Assembly (NCBI GenBank): GCA_035547055.1
Contig: DASZVN010000175.1
Coordinates: forward strand, 1-38,673
DNA: 38,673 nucleotides
From: DASZVN01 sp035547055
GTDB taxonomy: Bacteria > Pseudomonadota > Alphaproteobacteria > Rhizobiales > Methylopilaceae
Direction: 5' to 3'
Notes under the pieces: generated by a model
What the model was told of the DNA's origin: nothing
Databases searched by the model: none
Seen by the model: the letters and a program-made list of their open reading frames with translations, nothing else
In this document: positions 1-8,477 of the stretch, piece after piece
Layout of the letters: each line of letters opens with the position of its first letter
How positions within the stretch are numbered: the first letter of the stretch is position 1
Translations under genes and position numbers: made by a program

Positions 1-132
1 CGTTTCGTGGACAACGATGCCCGACAGGCCGAAATATCGTGTAGGCGAGTTCTGGAGGCCGCTGTCTCCGCTCTCGTCGACGTACATGAGATACATGACC
101 ATAAGTCTAGGGACACGGGCGGCTGAACGCAA

Positions 133-555
133 CTATGAGATGCGCCACACCCGGAGGCCGCCCCGCTTCTCGCTCGCCAGCAATCCCCGCTTTGCCTGCA
201 TCGTGAGCGCCTGAACAATCCTGAAGGCTATAGCCTTCCGTAGCTCGTTGTCGGCTTCGTTGAACCCCTTGGCGGCCACGACGCGGCGGGATAGCTCGCG
301 CGTGTCCAACGGCCCCTCAGCGGCCAGCGCAGCCTTGCAGAGCGTCACAATCTCGCCCCGCCGGAACAGGCGGTGAAGGTCGGTATATGACCGCACGTCG
401 CCGGGCGCAGCCGGAGCCTCAAACAGCTTGATCGTCGCGGAGACGTGCGCCAGGTCGCGGCGGGCGAGCGCGAGCCGCTTATCGAGGGTGGCGATTAGGT
501 CCTCAATGTCCGCCCGCTTCTTCCGCAGGCTCGTCAGCACATGGGGTTCGGCCAT
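133..555 (-). CDS. Hypothetical protein, coiled-coil N-terminus
   Basis: A 140-residue protein of unknown function. The first 45 or so residues are rich in Lys, Arg, Leu and Asp with heptad-like spacing (LRKKRADIEDLIATLDKRL), which suggests a short coiled coil. The C-terminal half (GPLDTRELSRRV to the WRIS end) reads like a small winged-helix or helix-turn-helix fold. From memory, similar proteins occur widely as singletons in Hyphomicrobiales, often in accessory DNA; no role is known to me. No signal peptide or membrane segment is visible. It starts with ATG at 553-555 and its upstream region (556-618) runs directly into a broken glycosyltransferase, so it probably lies on DNA that was inserted or rearranged here. 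No partner gene is visible in the window; what lies to its left is outside it. Confidence 0.6.
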   Translation of the reverse strand: MAEPHVLTSLRKKRADIEDLIATLDKRLALARRDLAHVSATIKLFEAPAAPGDVRSYTDLHRLFRRGEIVTLCKAALAAEGPLDTRELSRRVVAAKGFNEADNELRKAIAFRIVQALTMQAKRGLLASEKRGGLRVWRIS

Positions 556-618
556 GCCGCCATTGTGCCGGCCGATGGCCTAGGGAGCGACGATTTCGTT
601 GGTGCGTTTGCTACCTAA

Positions 619-1677
619 TGCCGCGATTATCCGGCGGCCAAGCTCGATATCAAGCTGCTCGTCGAAGGCGACGACACCGAAACCGAAGCTGCACTCGCGC
701 GGCACCGGCTCCCGGGCCATATCGAGGTCTTGCGCCTGCCGGCCGGGCTGCCGCGCACCAAGCCGCGGGCGCTGAACGTCGCGCTCGCCGCGGCCCGCGG
801 CAGCTTCCTCGTGATCTACGACGCCGAGGACCGGCCCGATCCGGACCAGCTTTGCATGGCCCTCGCGGCCTTCGCCGCTGGGCCTCCGGCGCTCGCGTGC
901 GTCCAGGCGGCACTCACCATCGACAACAGCCATGACGGCTGGCTGACGCGGCTGTTCACGATCGAATACGCGGCGCTGTTCGACGCTTTCCTGCCGAGCC
1001 TCGCCGCGCTCGGCCTGCCGTTTCCCCTCGGCGGCAGCTCGAACCATTTTCGCGTGGCGGCGCTCCGCGACGTCGGGGCGTGGGACCCCTGGAACGTCAC
1101 CGAGGATGCCGACCTCGGCCTCCGCCTCGCCCGCCGCGGCTATGGCATGACGACGATCCCTTCCTCGACCTTCGAGGAAGCGCCGAACCGGCTCGGTCTC
1201 TGGATGCGGCAACGCACCCGGTGGCTGAAGGGCTACAGCCTAACCTGGTGGATCCACGCGTGCCGTCCGCGCCTGTTGCTCGCCGACCTCGGCGTGGTCC
1301 GCTTCCTCGCCCTCAACGCGATCGTCGCCGGCGTGCCGCTCTCGGCGATGACGCTGCCGGTGCTCCTGGCCGACTTCGTCTGGCGCCTGCCACACATGCT
1401 GGCAAATGGGACTTCGGTTGCAGAGGCGCCGCTGGCCTATGTCGACGCGGCCAATCTCGTGTTCGGCTTCGGCGCCACCGCTTGGCTTGCCGTCGCCGGG
1501 ATCCGCCGGCGCCGCCTTCGCGGCTATCTCGGCGACGTCTGTTGGATGCCGGTCTATTGGCTGTTGTCGTCCGTTGCCGCCTACCGCGCTCTGTTCCAGC
1601 TCGCCGCCGCGCCGCATCTCTGGGAAAAGACCGAGCATGGCCTTGCCCGGACCTCGCGACGGAACAATGACGCATGA
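619..1677 (+). pseudogene. 5'-truncated family 2 glycosyltransferase
   Basis: Remnant of a membrane-bound processive-type GT2 glycosyltransferase. The frame becomes homologous at about 625 (DYPAAKLDIKLLVEGDD), immediately after an in-frame TAA at 616-618. The N-terminal region usually found before this point, including the first nucleotide-sugar binding segment and any N-terminal domain, is missing. What remains is well preserved: the DxD-like YDAEDRPDP, the TEDADLG acceptor-site motif, the QRTRW motif and three or so C-terminal membrane segments before the end at NNDA. The preserved frame implies a recent truncation. An internal TTG at 730 could be called as a start, but it would still lack part of the catalytic domain. 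The adjacent 1-618 segment carries an unrelated minus-strand gene, which fits an insertion or deletion boundary. It is probably inactive. Confidence 0.75.
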
Positions 1678-1742
1678 CCGGCCGGCGGCGAGCGGTGATA
1701 TTGGTCGCCAATCCCGATCCGACTCCTGGTCCCTGAGCGCCG

Positions 1743-3239
1743 ATGTACGACCTTGCAATCATCGGCGGCGGCGTGAACGGCTGCGGCATTGCCCGCGATG
1801 CCGCCGGTCGCGGCGTCTCGGTCGTGCTGTTCGAGCAGGGCGACCTCGCCCACGCCACCTCCTCCGCCTCGACCAAGCTCGTCCATGGCGGCCTGCGCTA
1901 TCTCGAGCAGTACCAGTTCCGGCTGGTGCGGGAGGCGCTGGCCGAGCGCGAGGTGCTGCTCAAGATCGCGCCCCATTTGGTGCGTCCGCTCAGTTTCGTC
2001 CTGCCTCACCACGAAGGCCTCAGGCCGCCCTGGATGCTACGGCTCGGCCTGTTCCTGTACGACCATCTCGGCGGGCGGCGCAGCCTGCCGCCATCGCGGG
2101 CGCTCGACCTTACGCGCGACGTGGCCGGCCGGCCGCTCCAGCCACGCTATCGCCAAGGCTTCGAATATTCGGACTGCCGGGTCGACGACGCCCGCCTCGT
2201 GGTGCTGAACGCGCGCGACGCTGCTGATCGCGGCGCCGTCATCCATCCACGCACCAGGATCGCGGCCGCGACCCGCCATGCCGACCGCTGGGTGCTCGCG
2301 ACGGCCGCCGGTGAGGAGGTCGAGGCCCGCGTCATCGTCAATGCCGCCGGGCCGTGGGTCGAGCCAGTACTGCACGGCGTCCTCGGCAGCCGGGCGCCCG
2401 GCGCCATCCGGCTCGTCCAGGGCAGCCACATCGTGGTGCCGAAGCTCTATGACCACGACCGCGCCTACATCTTCCAGAACCGCGACGGCCGGGTCGACTT
2501 CGCCATCCCCTATCTCGGCGCCTTCACCCTGATCGGCACGACCGACCGCGACTATGCCGGCGATCCCGACAAGGTCGCCGCGAGCGACGAGGAGGTCGCC
2601 TATCTCTGCCGCTCGGTCAGCGACTATTTTCGCGACCCGGTGCGGCCGGAGGCAGTGGTCTGGCGCTATTCCGGGGTGCGCCCGCTCTATGACGACCACG
2701 CCGGCAAGGCGCAGGAGGCGAGCCGCGACTACGTGCTCGGGCTCGATGCGCCGGCGGACAAGGCGCCGCTCCTTACGGTGTTCGGGGGCAAGATCACGAC
2801 CTATCGCCGCCTCGCCGAGGCCGCGCTGGTTCGACTCGCGCCCCATCTCGATGCTACGCGCGCGCCGCGCTGGACTGCGCGCACACCCCTCCCCGGCGGC
2901 GATGTCTCGCCCGCGACGGTGCGGACGGCGCTGCTCGGCGATCACCCGTTCCTGACGCCGGCACTGGCCGAGCGCCTCGCCTTTGCCTATGGCAGCCGCG
3001 CGCGGGTAATCCTCAAGGGCGCTGGCAAGGCAGCCGACCTCGGCGAAGATTTCGGCGCGGGCCTCAGTGCCCGCGAAGTCCGCTATCTGATGGCGGAGGA
3101 ATGGGCGGAGACCGCCGAAGACGTGCTGTGGCGCCGAACCAAGCTCGGCCTGTTCGTCACGGCCGACCAAGCGGCCCGCCTCGCGGCCTTTATGGCGCAG
3201 GAGCGGCAGGCCGCCGCGTCAGCCGTCGCACCGAGCTGA
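1743..3239 (+). CDS. glpD: Glycerol-3-phosphate dehydrogenase, FAD-dependent
   Basis: Oxidises sn-glycerol 3-phosphate to dihydroxyacetone phosphate at the inner face of the cytoplasmic membrane and passes electrons to quinone. The 498 residues match the usual aerobic GlpD length. Visible features are the dinucleotide-binding GGGVNG at residues 8-13, the family signature HGGLRYLE at 48-55, the FAIPYLG/GTTDRDY region in the middle of the DAO domain, and a C-terminal DAO_C domain ending in a helical RRTKLGLF segment. ATG at 1743 places the flavin motif at the N-terminus; the Shine-Dalgarno sequence is weak. A small dyad, ATTGG-TCG-CCAAT (1700-1712), lies upstream and could be an operator, but that is speculative. 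No glpK, glpF or glpR is nearby. The 3' end overlaps the convergent NlpC/P60 gene by 50 bp. Confidence 0.95.
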   Translation: MYDLAIIGGGVNGCGIARDAAGRGVSVVLFEQGDLAHATSSASTKLVHGGLRYLEQYQFRLVREALAEREVLLKIAPHLVRPLSFVLPHHEGLRPPWMLRLGLFLYDHLGGRRSLPPSRALDLTRDVAGRPLQPRYRQGFEYSDCRVDDARLVVLNARDAADRGAVIHPRTRIAAATRHADRWVLATAAGEEVEARVIVNAAGPWVEPVLHGVLGSRAPGAIRLVQGSHIVVPKLYDHDRAYIFQNRDGRVDFAIPYLGAFTLIGTTDRDYAGDPDKVAASDEEVAYLCRSVSDYFRDPVRPEAVVWRYSGVRPLYDDHAGKAQEASRDYVLGLDAPADKAPLLTVFGGKITTYRRLAEAALVRLAPHLDATRAPRWTARTPLPGGDVSPATVRTALLGDHPFLTPALAERLAFAYGSRARVILKGAGKAADLGEDFGAGLSAREVRYLMAEEWAETAEDVLWRRTKLGLFVTADQAARLAAFMAQERQAAASAVAPS

Positions 3240-4062
3240 CCGGGCTGTCGACCGCCGCGATGCGCGCGACTGCCTCGGCGATCGGCTCGATCGCGACCGC
3301 CATGTGGTGAGCGTTGGCATGGATCATGCGACCGTGGCCAAGCACGATGGCGACATGGCCGGGCCAGAACAGGAGGTCGCCACGGCGCAGCGTCGCCGGG
3401 GTCCAGTCGGCGACCGGGCGGCCGAGCGCCGCCTCCTGGAGGTCGGTATCCCGCGACGCGACCACGCCGGTCATGGCGAGCGCGACCTGGACCAGGCCAG
3501 AACAGTCGATCCCGGCGGCAGTCTTGCCGCCCCAGAGATAGGGCGCGCCGACGAAGCGCTCCGCGACCGCGACGAAGTCGAACTCGGCCGAGCCGTGCGG
3601 CGCGAGATGAGTCGCGGGAAGAAAGCCGCCGCCGGCAAGCGCGGCCAACCGTCGGCTTTCGTCCGTCACCGCGACCCGGGCGCCCATCGGCACGGTGTCG
3701 CGCGGCGGCACCTTGATGCTTGGCGTTGGGAATATGAAGCTCAGCGTCGCCACCACCCGGTGCGTCACGGCAGGACCCGGCAAGGTCAGCGCCGTTTCCG
3801 GCATCCAGCCGACATAGCCGTCGTCATCAAGCTGCGCCCACGCCCAGCCGTCGCGGCGGTCATAGACAGTGACCGGCTCGCCCATCAGCGCCTCGGTCAG
3901 GAGCGGCGCGTCGTCCCGCGGCGCGGCCCGCAGTGGCGCATGGCCGACCGCGACGACCGCGGCCGAGCCCTCGACGAAGCGCTCCGCCACCACCCGGCCG
4001 CGGAGATGCGCCGCCGCCAGGTCAGGCCGGGCGGCGGTGAGGCGCGGGTCGAGCGCGTTCAC
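3190..4062 (-). CDS. NlpC/P60 family cell-wall hydrolase with SH3 domain
   Basis: Predicted peptidoglycan endopeptidase cleaving gamma-D-glutamyl-diaminopimelate type bonds. Residues 30-95 form a bacterial SH3-like domain (GEPVTVYDRRDGWAWAQL, DGYVGWM); a second degenerate SH3 stretch follows, and the NlpC/P60 domain occupies about 160-285. Catalytic residues can be placed: Cys187 in GIDCSGL, His236 in GHVAIVLG and a third polar residue around His248. No cleavable signal peptide is obvious, as is common for this alphaproteobacterial family, so the route of export is unclear. The start ATG (4060-4062) overlaps the stop of the upstream MarR-type gene in an ATGA arrangement, implying translational coupling. 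Its 3' end overlaps glpD tail-to-tail. Confidence 0.9.
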   Translation of the reverse strand: MNALDPRLTAARPDLAAAHLRGRVVAERFVEGSAAVVAVGHAPLRAAPRDDAPLLTEALMGEPVTVYDRRDGWAWAQLDDDGYVGWMPETALTLPGPAVTHRVVATLSFIFPTPSIKVPPRDTVPMGARVAVTDESRRLAALAGGGFLPATHLAPHGSAEFDFVAVAERFVGAPYLWGGKTAAGIDCSGLVQVALAMTGVVASRDTDLQEAALGRPVADWTPATLRRGDLLFWPGHVAIVLGHGRMIHANAHHMAVAIEPIAEAVARIAAVDSPVSSVRRLTRRPAAPAP

Positions 4063-4409
4063 GGCGTCAGCTCCTCCACGGTGGCTGCGATCAGCGCGGC
4101 GAGGCGCTCGACATAGCGGACCCCGGCGTCGGTCCGGTCGACGATGACGTTGCGGCGGTCCCGGTCGTCGCGGCGGCGGGCCAGAAGGCCGATCCGGCCC
4201 ATGGTATCGAGCGCGCGGGTAATCACCGGCTTGCCGACGCCGAGCTTCGCGGCAAGGCCGCGCACGGTGTGCGGGGGCGCCTCGAGATAGACCGTGAGGA
4301 GCACCGCAATCTGCCGTGCCGACAGGTCGGGCTCGCCGTCCTGCACCTGGGCGAGGGCAAATTCGTGCAGCAGCGTCAACGCCTGCGATGCGCGCAGCGT
4401 GACCGGCAT
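4059..4409 (-). CDS. MarR-type winged-helix regulator
   Basis: A 116-residue DNA-binding protein. It contains a winged helix-turn-helix from about residue 25 to 95: LSARQIAVLLTVYLEAP, then the recognition region GLAAKLGVGKPVITRALDTM and a basic wing RRRDDRDRRNVIVD, which is typical of the MarR family. It lacks the long N-terminal dimerisation helix of classical MarR and is short. ATG at 4407-4409 was chosen because it starts the conserved region; the ribosome binding site is weak and an upstream start in the same frame is possible. The stop overlaps the start of the NlpC/P60 hydrolase, and the M17 peptidase gene lies upstream in the same direction, so it probably sits in a three-gene operon. 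Its target is unknown; autoregulation of this operon is only an inference. Confidence 0.8.
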   Translation of the reverse strand: MPVTLRASQALTLLHEFALAQVQDGEPDLSARQIAVLLTVYLEAPPHTVRGLAAKLGVGKPVITRALDTMGRIGLLARRRDDRDRRNVIVDRTDAGVRYVERLAALIAATVEELTP

Positions 4410-4468
4410 CGGCAAGTCCGCGTGGCGACGATGCCCCTCATAGGCGCAAGCGTAGCCGGCCGGCAAGA

Positions 4469-5830
4469 TCACGCCGGGTAGCGGGCCGCGAGCAGCGCGT
4501 AGAGAGCGCGGATGGCGTAGGCCTCGCCGCCCTCGGGGCGCCCGGGCTTCGCGCTCGGCGTCCAGGCGTAGATGTCGAAATGCACCCAGGCGCGGGCGCG
4601 CTCGACGAAACGGGCCAGGAACAAGGCCGCGGTGATCGCGCCGGCATAGCCGCCCGAGGAGACGTTGTTGGTGTCGGCAATCTTCGAATCGAGCATGCGG
4701 CGATAGGGAGCCCACAGCGGCAGCCGCCAGACCGGATCGTGCTCCGCCGCGCCATGACGGGCGAGGTCGGCGGCGAGCTGGTCGTCGTCGGTGAAGAGAG
4801 CCGGAAGGTCCGGGCCGAGGGCGACGCGGGCGGCACCCGTCAGCGTCGCCATGTCGACGATCAGCTCGGGCGACTCCTCGTCGGCCAGCGCCAGCGCATC
4901 GGCGAGGACGAGGCGGCCTTCGGCGTCGGTATTGCCGATCTCGACCGTGATGCCCTTGCGGCTGTGGAGCACGTCGCCCGGCCGGAACGCGTCCCCCGAG
5001 ATCGCATTCTCGACCGCCGGGACCAGCACGCGGAGGCGCACCGGCAGGCGCGCCTCCATCACCATGCAGGCGAGACCCAGGACGTTGGCGGCGCCGCCCA
5101 TGTCCTTCTTCATCAGCAGCATGGCGCTGGCCGGCTTGATGTCGAGGCCGCCGGAATCGAAGCACACGCCCTTGCCGACCAGCGTAACCTTGGGCGCGTC
5201 CTCCGGGCCCCAGCGAAGATCGATCAGCCGCGGCGCGTTGGCCGGCGCGGCGGCGCGGCCGACGGCATGGATCATCGGGAAATTCTGTGCCAGCAGCTCT
5301 TCCCCGACGGTCGTGACACAGACCGCGCCATGGCTTTCGGCGAGCGCGCGGGCGGCAGCTTCCAGCTCGGCCGGCCCCATGTCGCTGGTCGGCGTGTTGA
5401 CGAGGTCGCGCGTGAAGCCGACGGCCCCAGCGACCCGGCTTACGTCCTCACCATCGATGCCGTCGGGCACGACCAGCCGCACGGCCTTTGCCTCGCCCTT
5501 GCGGTAGCGCTCGAAGCGATAGCGGCCGAGGAGGAAGCCGAGCGTCGCGAGACGCGGATCGGGTGGGGGCGCCGCGAAGCGATAGGTGCCGGCCGGCAAC
5601 TCGGTCGCGAGCAGGGCCGCGGCGAAGGGATCATCGCCGACGCCGAGGACAATGCCGGCGAGGCGGCCGTCATCTCCAGGCACCTGGAGGATTCGGCCGG
5701 CCTTCGCCGTGAAGCCGGTCGCCGCGATCCAGCGCCGCGCGCCCCCGGGGAGCGCTGCCGCATCACTTCCCTCGGCGAGGGGCCAGACCGGCACGGCGGC
5801 GGGATCGGAGGCGACAAGATCCGAATGCAC
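4469..5830 (-). CDS. M17 leucyl aminopeptidase family protein
   Basis: Cytosolic metallo-aminopeptidase that removes N-terminal residues from peptides. The C-terminal catalytic domain has the family's metal and catalytic residues: GKGVCFDSGGLDIKP, KKDMGGAA and the signature NTDAEGRLVLADA. The N-terminal domain (about 1-150) is divergent. At about 453 residues it is a little shorter than PepA. A TTG at 5834-5836 opens the frame, but GTG at 5828-5830 is preferred because GAGGGAG lies about 9 nt upstream of it and only about 3 nt from the TTG. It follows purS by 14 nt and precedes the MarR-type gene by about 60 nt, so it may be transcribed with purC-purS. The exact specificity (PepA-like or PepB-like) cannot be read from the sequence. 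Confidence 0.9.
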   Translation of the reverse strand: MHSDLVASDPAAVPVWPLAEGSDAAALPGGARRWIAATGFTAKAGRILQVPGDDGRLAGIVLGVGDDPFAAALLATELPAGTYRFAAPPPDPRLATLGFLLGRYRFERYRKGEAKAVRLVVPDGIDGEDVSRVAGAVGFTRDLVNTPTSDMGPAELEAAARALAESHGAVCVTTVGEELLAQNFPMIHAVGRAAAPANAPRLIDLRWGPEDAPKVTLVGKGVCFDSGGLDIKPASAMLLMKKDMGGAANVLGLACMVMEARLPVRLRVLVPAVENAISGDAFRPGDVLHSRKGITVEIGNTDAEGRLVLADALALADEESPELIVDMATLTGAARVALGPDLPALFTDDDQLAADLARHGAAEHDPVWRLPLWAPYRRMLDSKIADTNNVSSGGYAGAITAALFLARFVERARAWVHFDIYAWTPSAKPGRPEGGEAYAIRALYALLAARYPA

Positions 5831-5844
5831 GGGCAAGCGCTCCC

Positions 5845-6087
5845 TCAGCCGAGAAGCTCGGTGGAATAGCTTTCGATGACCGGATTGGCGAGGAGGCGCT
5901 CGCAGAGGGTCGCGAGCGTCCGCTCGGCAGCGGTGCGATCCTCGGTCTTGAGGTCGAGGTCGAACACCTTGCCTTGACGAACGGTCGCCACCCCGTCGAT
6001 GCCAAGGCTCCTGGCGGCGCCCTCGATCGCCTTGCCCTGCGGATCGAGGATGCTTTGCTTCAGCGTGACGATCACCCGCGCCTTCAT
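5845..6087 (-). CDS. purS: Phosphoribosylformylglycinamidine synthase subunit PurS
   Basis: Small structural subunit of the three-part FGAM synthase (PurL, PurQ, PurS) in de novo purine synthesis. It bridges the amidotransferase PurQ and the synthase PurL. The 80-residue length and the start MKARVIVTLKQSILDPQG, with the G(K/R)xxDLDL-type strand in the middle (KVFDLDLKTED) and the C-terminal NPVIESYS segment, fit the family closely. It lies 55 nt downstream of purC on the same strand, the normal alphaproteobacterial order. The usual next gene, purQ, is not present: an M17 aminopeptidase follows after 14 nt, so purQ and purL must be elsewhere. Confidence 0.95.
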   Translation of the reverse strand: MKARVIVTLKQSILDPQGKAIEGAARSLGIDGVATVRQGKVFDLDLKTEDRTAAERTLATLCERLLANPVIESYSTELLG

Positions 6088-6142
6088 CGCGCCAGTCCCC
6101 CCAGGCCGCGTCGCCCTAGTCTCTCCCCGAACAGGGAGAAGA

Positions 6143-6919
6143 TCAGCCGCTGACGAGGGTAGGGCCGCGCTTGGCAGGCGGGTTCTCGCTCTCCGACAGG
6201 ATGCCGAGGCGCTTCGCCACTTCGCTATAGGCGTCGAGGAGCCCGCCGAGATCGCGGCGGAAGCGGTCCTTGTCGAGCTTCTCGTTCGACTTCATGTCCC
6301 ACAGCCGGCAGGAATCGGGGCTGATCTCGTCGGCGACGACGATCCGCGCGATGTCGTTCTCCCACAGCCGGCCGCACTCCATCTTGAAGTCGACCAGGCG
6401 GATGCCAACGCCAAGGAAGAGGCCGGAGAGGAAGTCGTTCACGCGGATCGCGAGCGACATGATGTCGTCAATGTCCTGTGGCGACGCCCAGCCGAAGGCG
6501 GTGATGTGCTCTTCCGAAACCATCGGATCGCCGAGGCCGTCGTTCTTGTAGTAGAATTCGATGATCGAGCGGGGAAGCTGGGTACCTTCCTCCATGCCGA
6601 GCCGCTGCGACAGCGAGCCGGCAGCGACGTTGCGCACGACCACTTCCAGTGGAATGATCTCGACCTCGCGGATCAACTGCTCGCGCATGTTGAGCCGACG
6701 GATGAAGTGCGTCGGCACGCCGATGTCGTTGAGGTTCTGGAAAATATACTCGGAAATACGGTTGTTCAGCACGCCCTTGCCGTCGATCACCTCATGCTTC
6801 TTGGCATTGAAGGCGGTGGCGTCGTCCTTGAAGTGCTGGATCAGCGTGCCGGGCTCCGGTCCCTCGTAGAGGATCTTCGCCTTGCCTTCATAGACCCGAC
6901 GGCGGCGATTCATGGGCAT
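6143..6919 (-). CDS. purC: SAICAR synthase (PurC)
   Basis: Phosphoribosylaminoimidazole-succinocarboxamide synthase joins CAIR and aspartate with ATP in purine biosynthesis. The 258-residue length is normal. Visible motifs are the N-terminal RRRVYEGKAKILYEG, the SAICAR signature LEVVVRNVAAGS, the second signature region VDFKMECGR, and ADEISPDSCRLWD. ATG at 6917-6919 (MPMNRR) is used; ATG at 6911-6913 is two codons inside and equally compatible with the family. The frame stays open further upstream but without conserved sequence. It heads the minus-strand run purC-purS-aminopeptidase and is transcribed divergently from the zeta-subunit gene across a 266-nt gap, in which I recognise no riboswitch. 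Confidence 0.95.
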   Translation of the reverse strand: MPMNRRRRVYEGKAKILYEGPEPGTLIQHFKDDATAFNAKKHEVIDGKGVLNNRISEYIFQNLNDIGVPTHFIRRLNMREQLIREVEIIPLEVVVRNVAAGSLSQRLGMEEGTQLPRSIIEFYYKNDGLGDPMVSEEHITAFGWASPQDIDDIMSLAIRVNDFLSGLFLGVGIRLVDFKMECGRLWENDIARIVVADEISPDSCRLWDMKSNEKLDKDRFRRDLGGLLDAYSEVAKRLGILSESENPPAKRGPTLVSG

Positions 6920-7185
6920 GTACCGTTCTTTGGGGAAATCGATCACGGCCGGCGCTCCCGCTCTTACCGGCGCGGCGCCGGTCTGCACAACAGCCCGAGG
7001 GACGAATCCGAGGGACTCAAGGGCAAAGGGCCCGTCGCGCGCGGCGCACCCTACTCGATCACCACCGGCGATACAACGCGCGGCGGTCCGGGCCAACGCA
7101 GAGTCGGGCCGGACCTGATTGATTTGGGGGGATGGAGCCGATATGCAAGGCGTTCGAGCTTGAGCAGAGCAGGCCGCAGGCAGCC

Positions 7186-7509
7186 ATGACCACCTTCGAC
7201 CGGCGCGAAGAAGCTTTCGAGCGTCATCTCGTTCTCGACGAGGAGTTGCGGTTTCGGGCCATCGCCCGGCGGAACCGCCGCCTCGGGAAGTGGGCCGCCG
7301 GCCTGCTCGGCCTCGAGGGCATGGCGGTCGAGGACTATGAGAACGCCCTGATCGCGGCCGACCTCGAGGAAGCCGGCGAGGAGGACGTGTTCCGCAAGCT
7401 CCGGAGCGATTTCGACGCCAAGGGCCTGTCCGTTTCCGATCACCAGATCCGGCGGCAGATGAACGACCTCCTGGAGGCGGCGCTGACTGAGCTCAAGTCC
7501 GGCGGCTGA
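7186..7509 (+). CDS. ATPase inhibitor subunit zeta (DUF1476)
   Basis: A 107-residue four-helix protein of the DUF1476 family. In Paracoccus denitrificans the member called zeta binds the F1 motor and blocks ATP hydrolysis by inserting its N-terminus. The start MTTFDRREEAFERHLVLDEELRFRA is diagnostic, and the downstream acidic and basic helices (EDYENALIAADLEEAGEEDV and the following SDHQIRRQMNDLL) fit. ATG at 7186 matches the family start; the frame continues upstream to 7132 without conservation. It stands alone, divergent from purC and followed 40 nt later by an HpcH/HpaI aldolase gene. The ATP synthase operon is not in this window, as is usual. Confidence 0.92.
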   Translation: MTTFDRREEAFERHLVLDEELRFRAIARRNRRLGKWAAGLLGLEGMAVEDYENALIAADLEEAGEEDVFRKLRSDFDAKGLSVSDHQIRRQMNDLLEAALTELKSGG

Positions 7510-7549
7510 CCGACCCCCGCTTCCCCGCAGCCTCAGCCGGAGCGCCCCC

Positions 7550-8320
7550 ATGGCCGGCCTGCCCGCGTTCGATCTCGCCTCCGGAAAAGTCCATTGGGCG
7601 GCCTGGATGTCGACCGCCGAGCCGGCCGTCGCCGAGACGCTCGCGCTGTGCGGCTACGACGCCATCGTGTTCGACCTCCAGCACGGGCTGGTTGATCCCG
7701 GCGAGGTCCGTGGCGGCATCGCCGCGGCGGCGCTGGGCGGTGTGGCCTGCTGGGTCCGCGTCTCGGTCGGCGCCTTCGACGTCGCGAGCCAGATGCTCGA
7801 CGCCGGCGCCGCCGGTGTGATCTGCGCCATGGTCGATACGCCGGAAATCGCCCAGGCCTTCGTCAACGCGGCGAAGTTCCCGCCGCTCGGCCGGCGGAGC
7901 TGGGGACCGAACCGGGCGCTGGCCCTGACGGCCCTCGACCGCGACGCCTACCTCGCCGGCTCCAACCGTCGCACCGTCGCGCTCGGCATGATCGAGACCG
8001 AGACGGCGCTGAAGAACCTGCCCGCGATCCTCGCGACCCCCGGCTTCGACGGCATCTTCGTCGGGCCGAACGATCTCGCGGTGTCGCTCTCCGGGGGTAC
8101 CGCGTCGGACCCGGCCGATCCGCGGGTCGGCGCTGCGCTCGACCGCATCCTCGCCGCCTGCCGCGACGCCGGCAAGCCGGCCGGGATCTTCGCCAACACG
8201 CCGGCTTTTGCCGCCGACTACACGAGGCGCGGCTTCGCGTTCGTGACGCTCGGCACCGACCTCGCCTTCCTGAGAAAGGGTGCCGAGGCGATGCTGGCCG
8301 AGGCGCGCGGCAACCGCTGA
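7550..8320 (+). CDS. HpcH/HpaI family aldolase (class II)
   Basis: A 256-residue metal-dependent aldolase of the 2-keto-3-deoxy sugar acid/4-hydroxy-2-oxoheptanedioate family, which cleaves or forms C-C bonds using pyruvate enolate. The TIM-barrel motifs are present: VFDLQHG with the catalytic His near residue 45, a metal-binding Glu in GMIETETAL, and the FVGPNDLAVSL strand carrying the metal-binding Asp. An SD-like GGAG lies about 7 nt before ATG at 7550. It is a single gene, 40 nt after the zeta subunit, with no neighbouring degradation genes, so the substrate cannot be inferred from context. Confidence 0.9.
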   Translation: MAGLPAFDLASGKVHWAAWMSTAEPAVAETLALCGYDAIVFDLQHGLVDPGEVRGGIAAAALGGVACWVRVSVGAFDVASQMLDAGAAGVICAMVDTPEIAQAFVNAAKFPPLGRRSWGPNRALALTALDRDAYLAGSNRRTVALGMIETETALKNLPAILATPGFDGIFVGPNDLAVSLSGGTASDPADPRVGAALDRILAACRDAGKPAGIFANTPAFAADYTRRGFAFVTLGTDLAFLRKGAEAMLAEARGNR

Positions 8321-8477
8321 GCCGAATCCTTTCCGTCTTCACCACGTTTCAGGCGTGCGACGTGAGCGGCGGGCCGCCGGTGCAACCCATCGGCGGCGGC
8401 GACGTTCTCCCAAGAGACAACCCTCGCGTGGCCCGCCTGCCGGCGGGTCGCCGCCAAAAAATTGGGGAGAGCGCACA

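Noticed and set aside
17..214. Small plus-strand frame at the left edge
   Set aside because: No conserved pattern, no ribosome site, and it overlaps the better-supported minus-strand gene.
580..1212. Minus-strand frame over the truncated glycosyltransferase
   Set aside because: It is antisense to a frame with intact GT2 motifs and is itself Arg/Glu-rich low complexity.
1700..1712. ATTGG-TCG-CCAAT dyad as a GlpR operator
   Set aside because: Only 5-bp arms, no known match to a GlpR consensus and no glpR gene nearby; chance occurrence is likely.
3190..3239. Overlap of glpD and NlpC/P60 gene ends as a sequencing error
   Set aside because: Both proteins have normal lengths and plausible C-termini, and convergent overlaps of this size are common in compact genomes.
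6920..7185. Purine riboswitch or PurR site upstream of purC
   Set aside because: No conserved riboswitch core or convincing operator was found in this gap.
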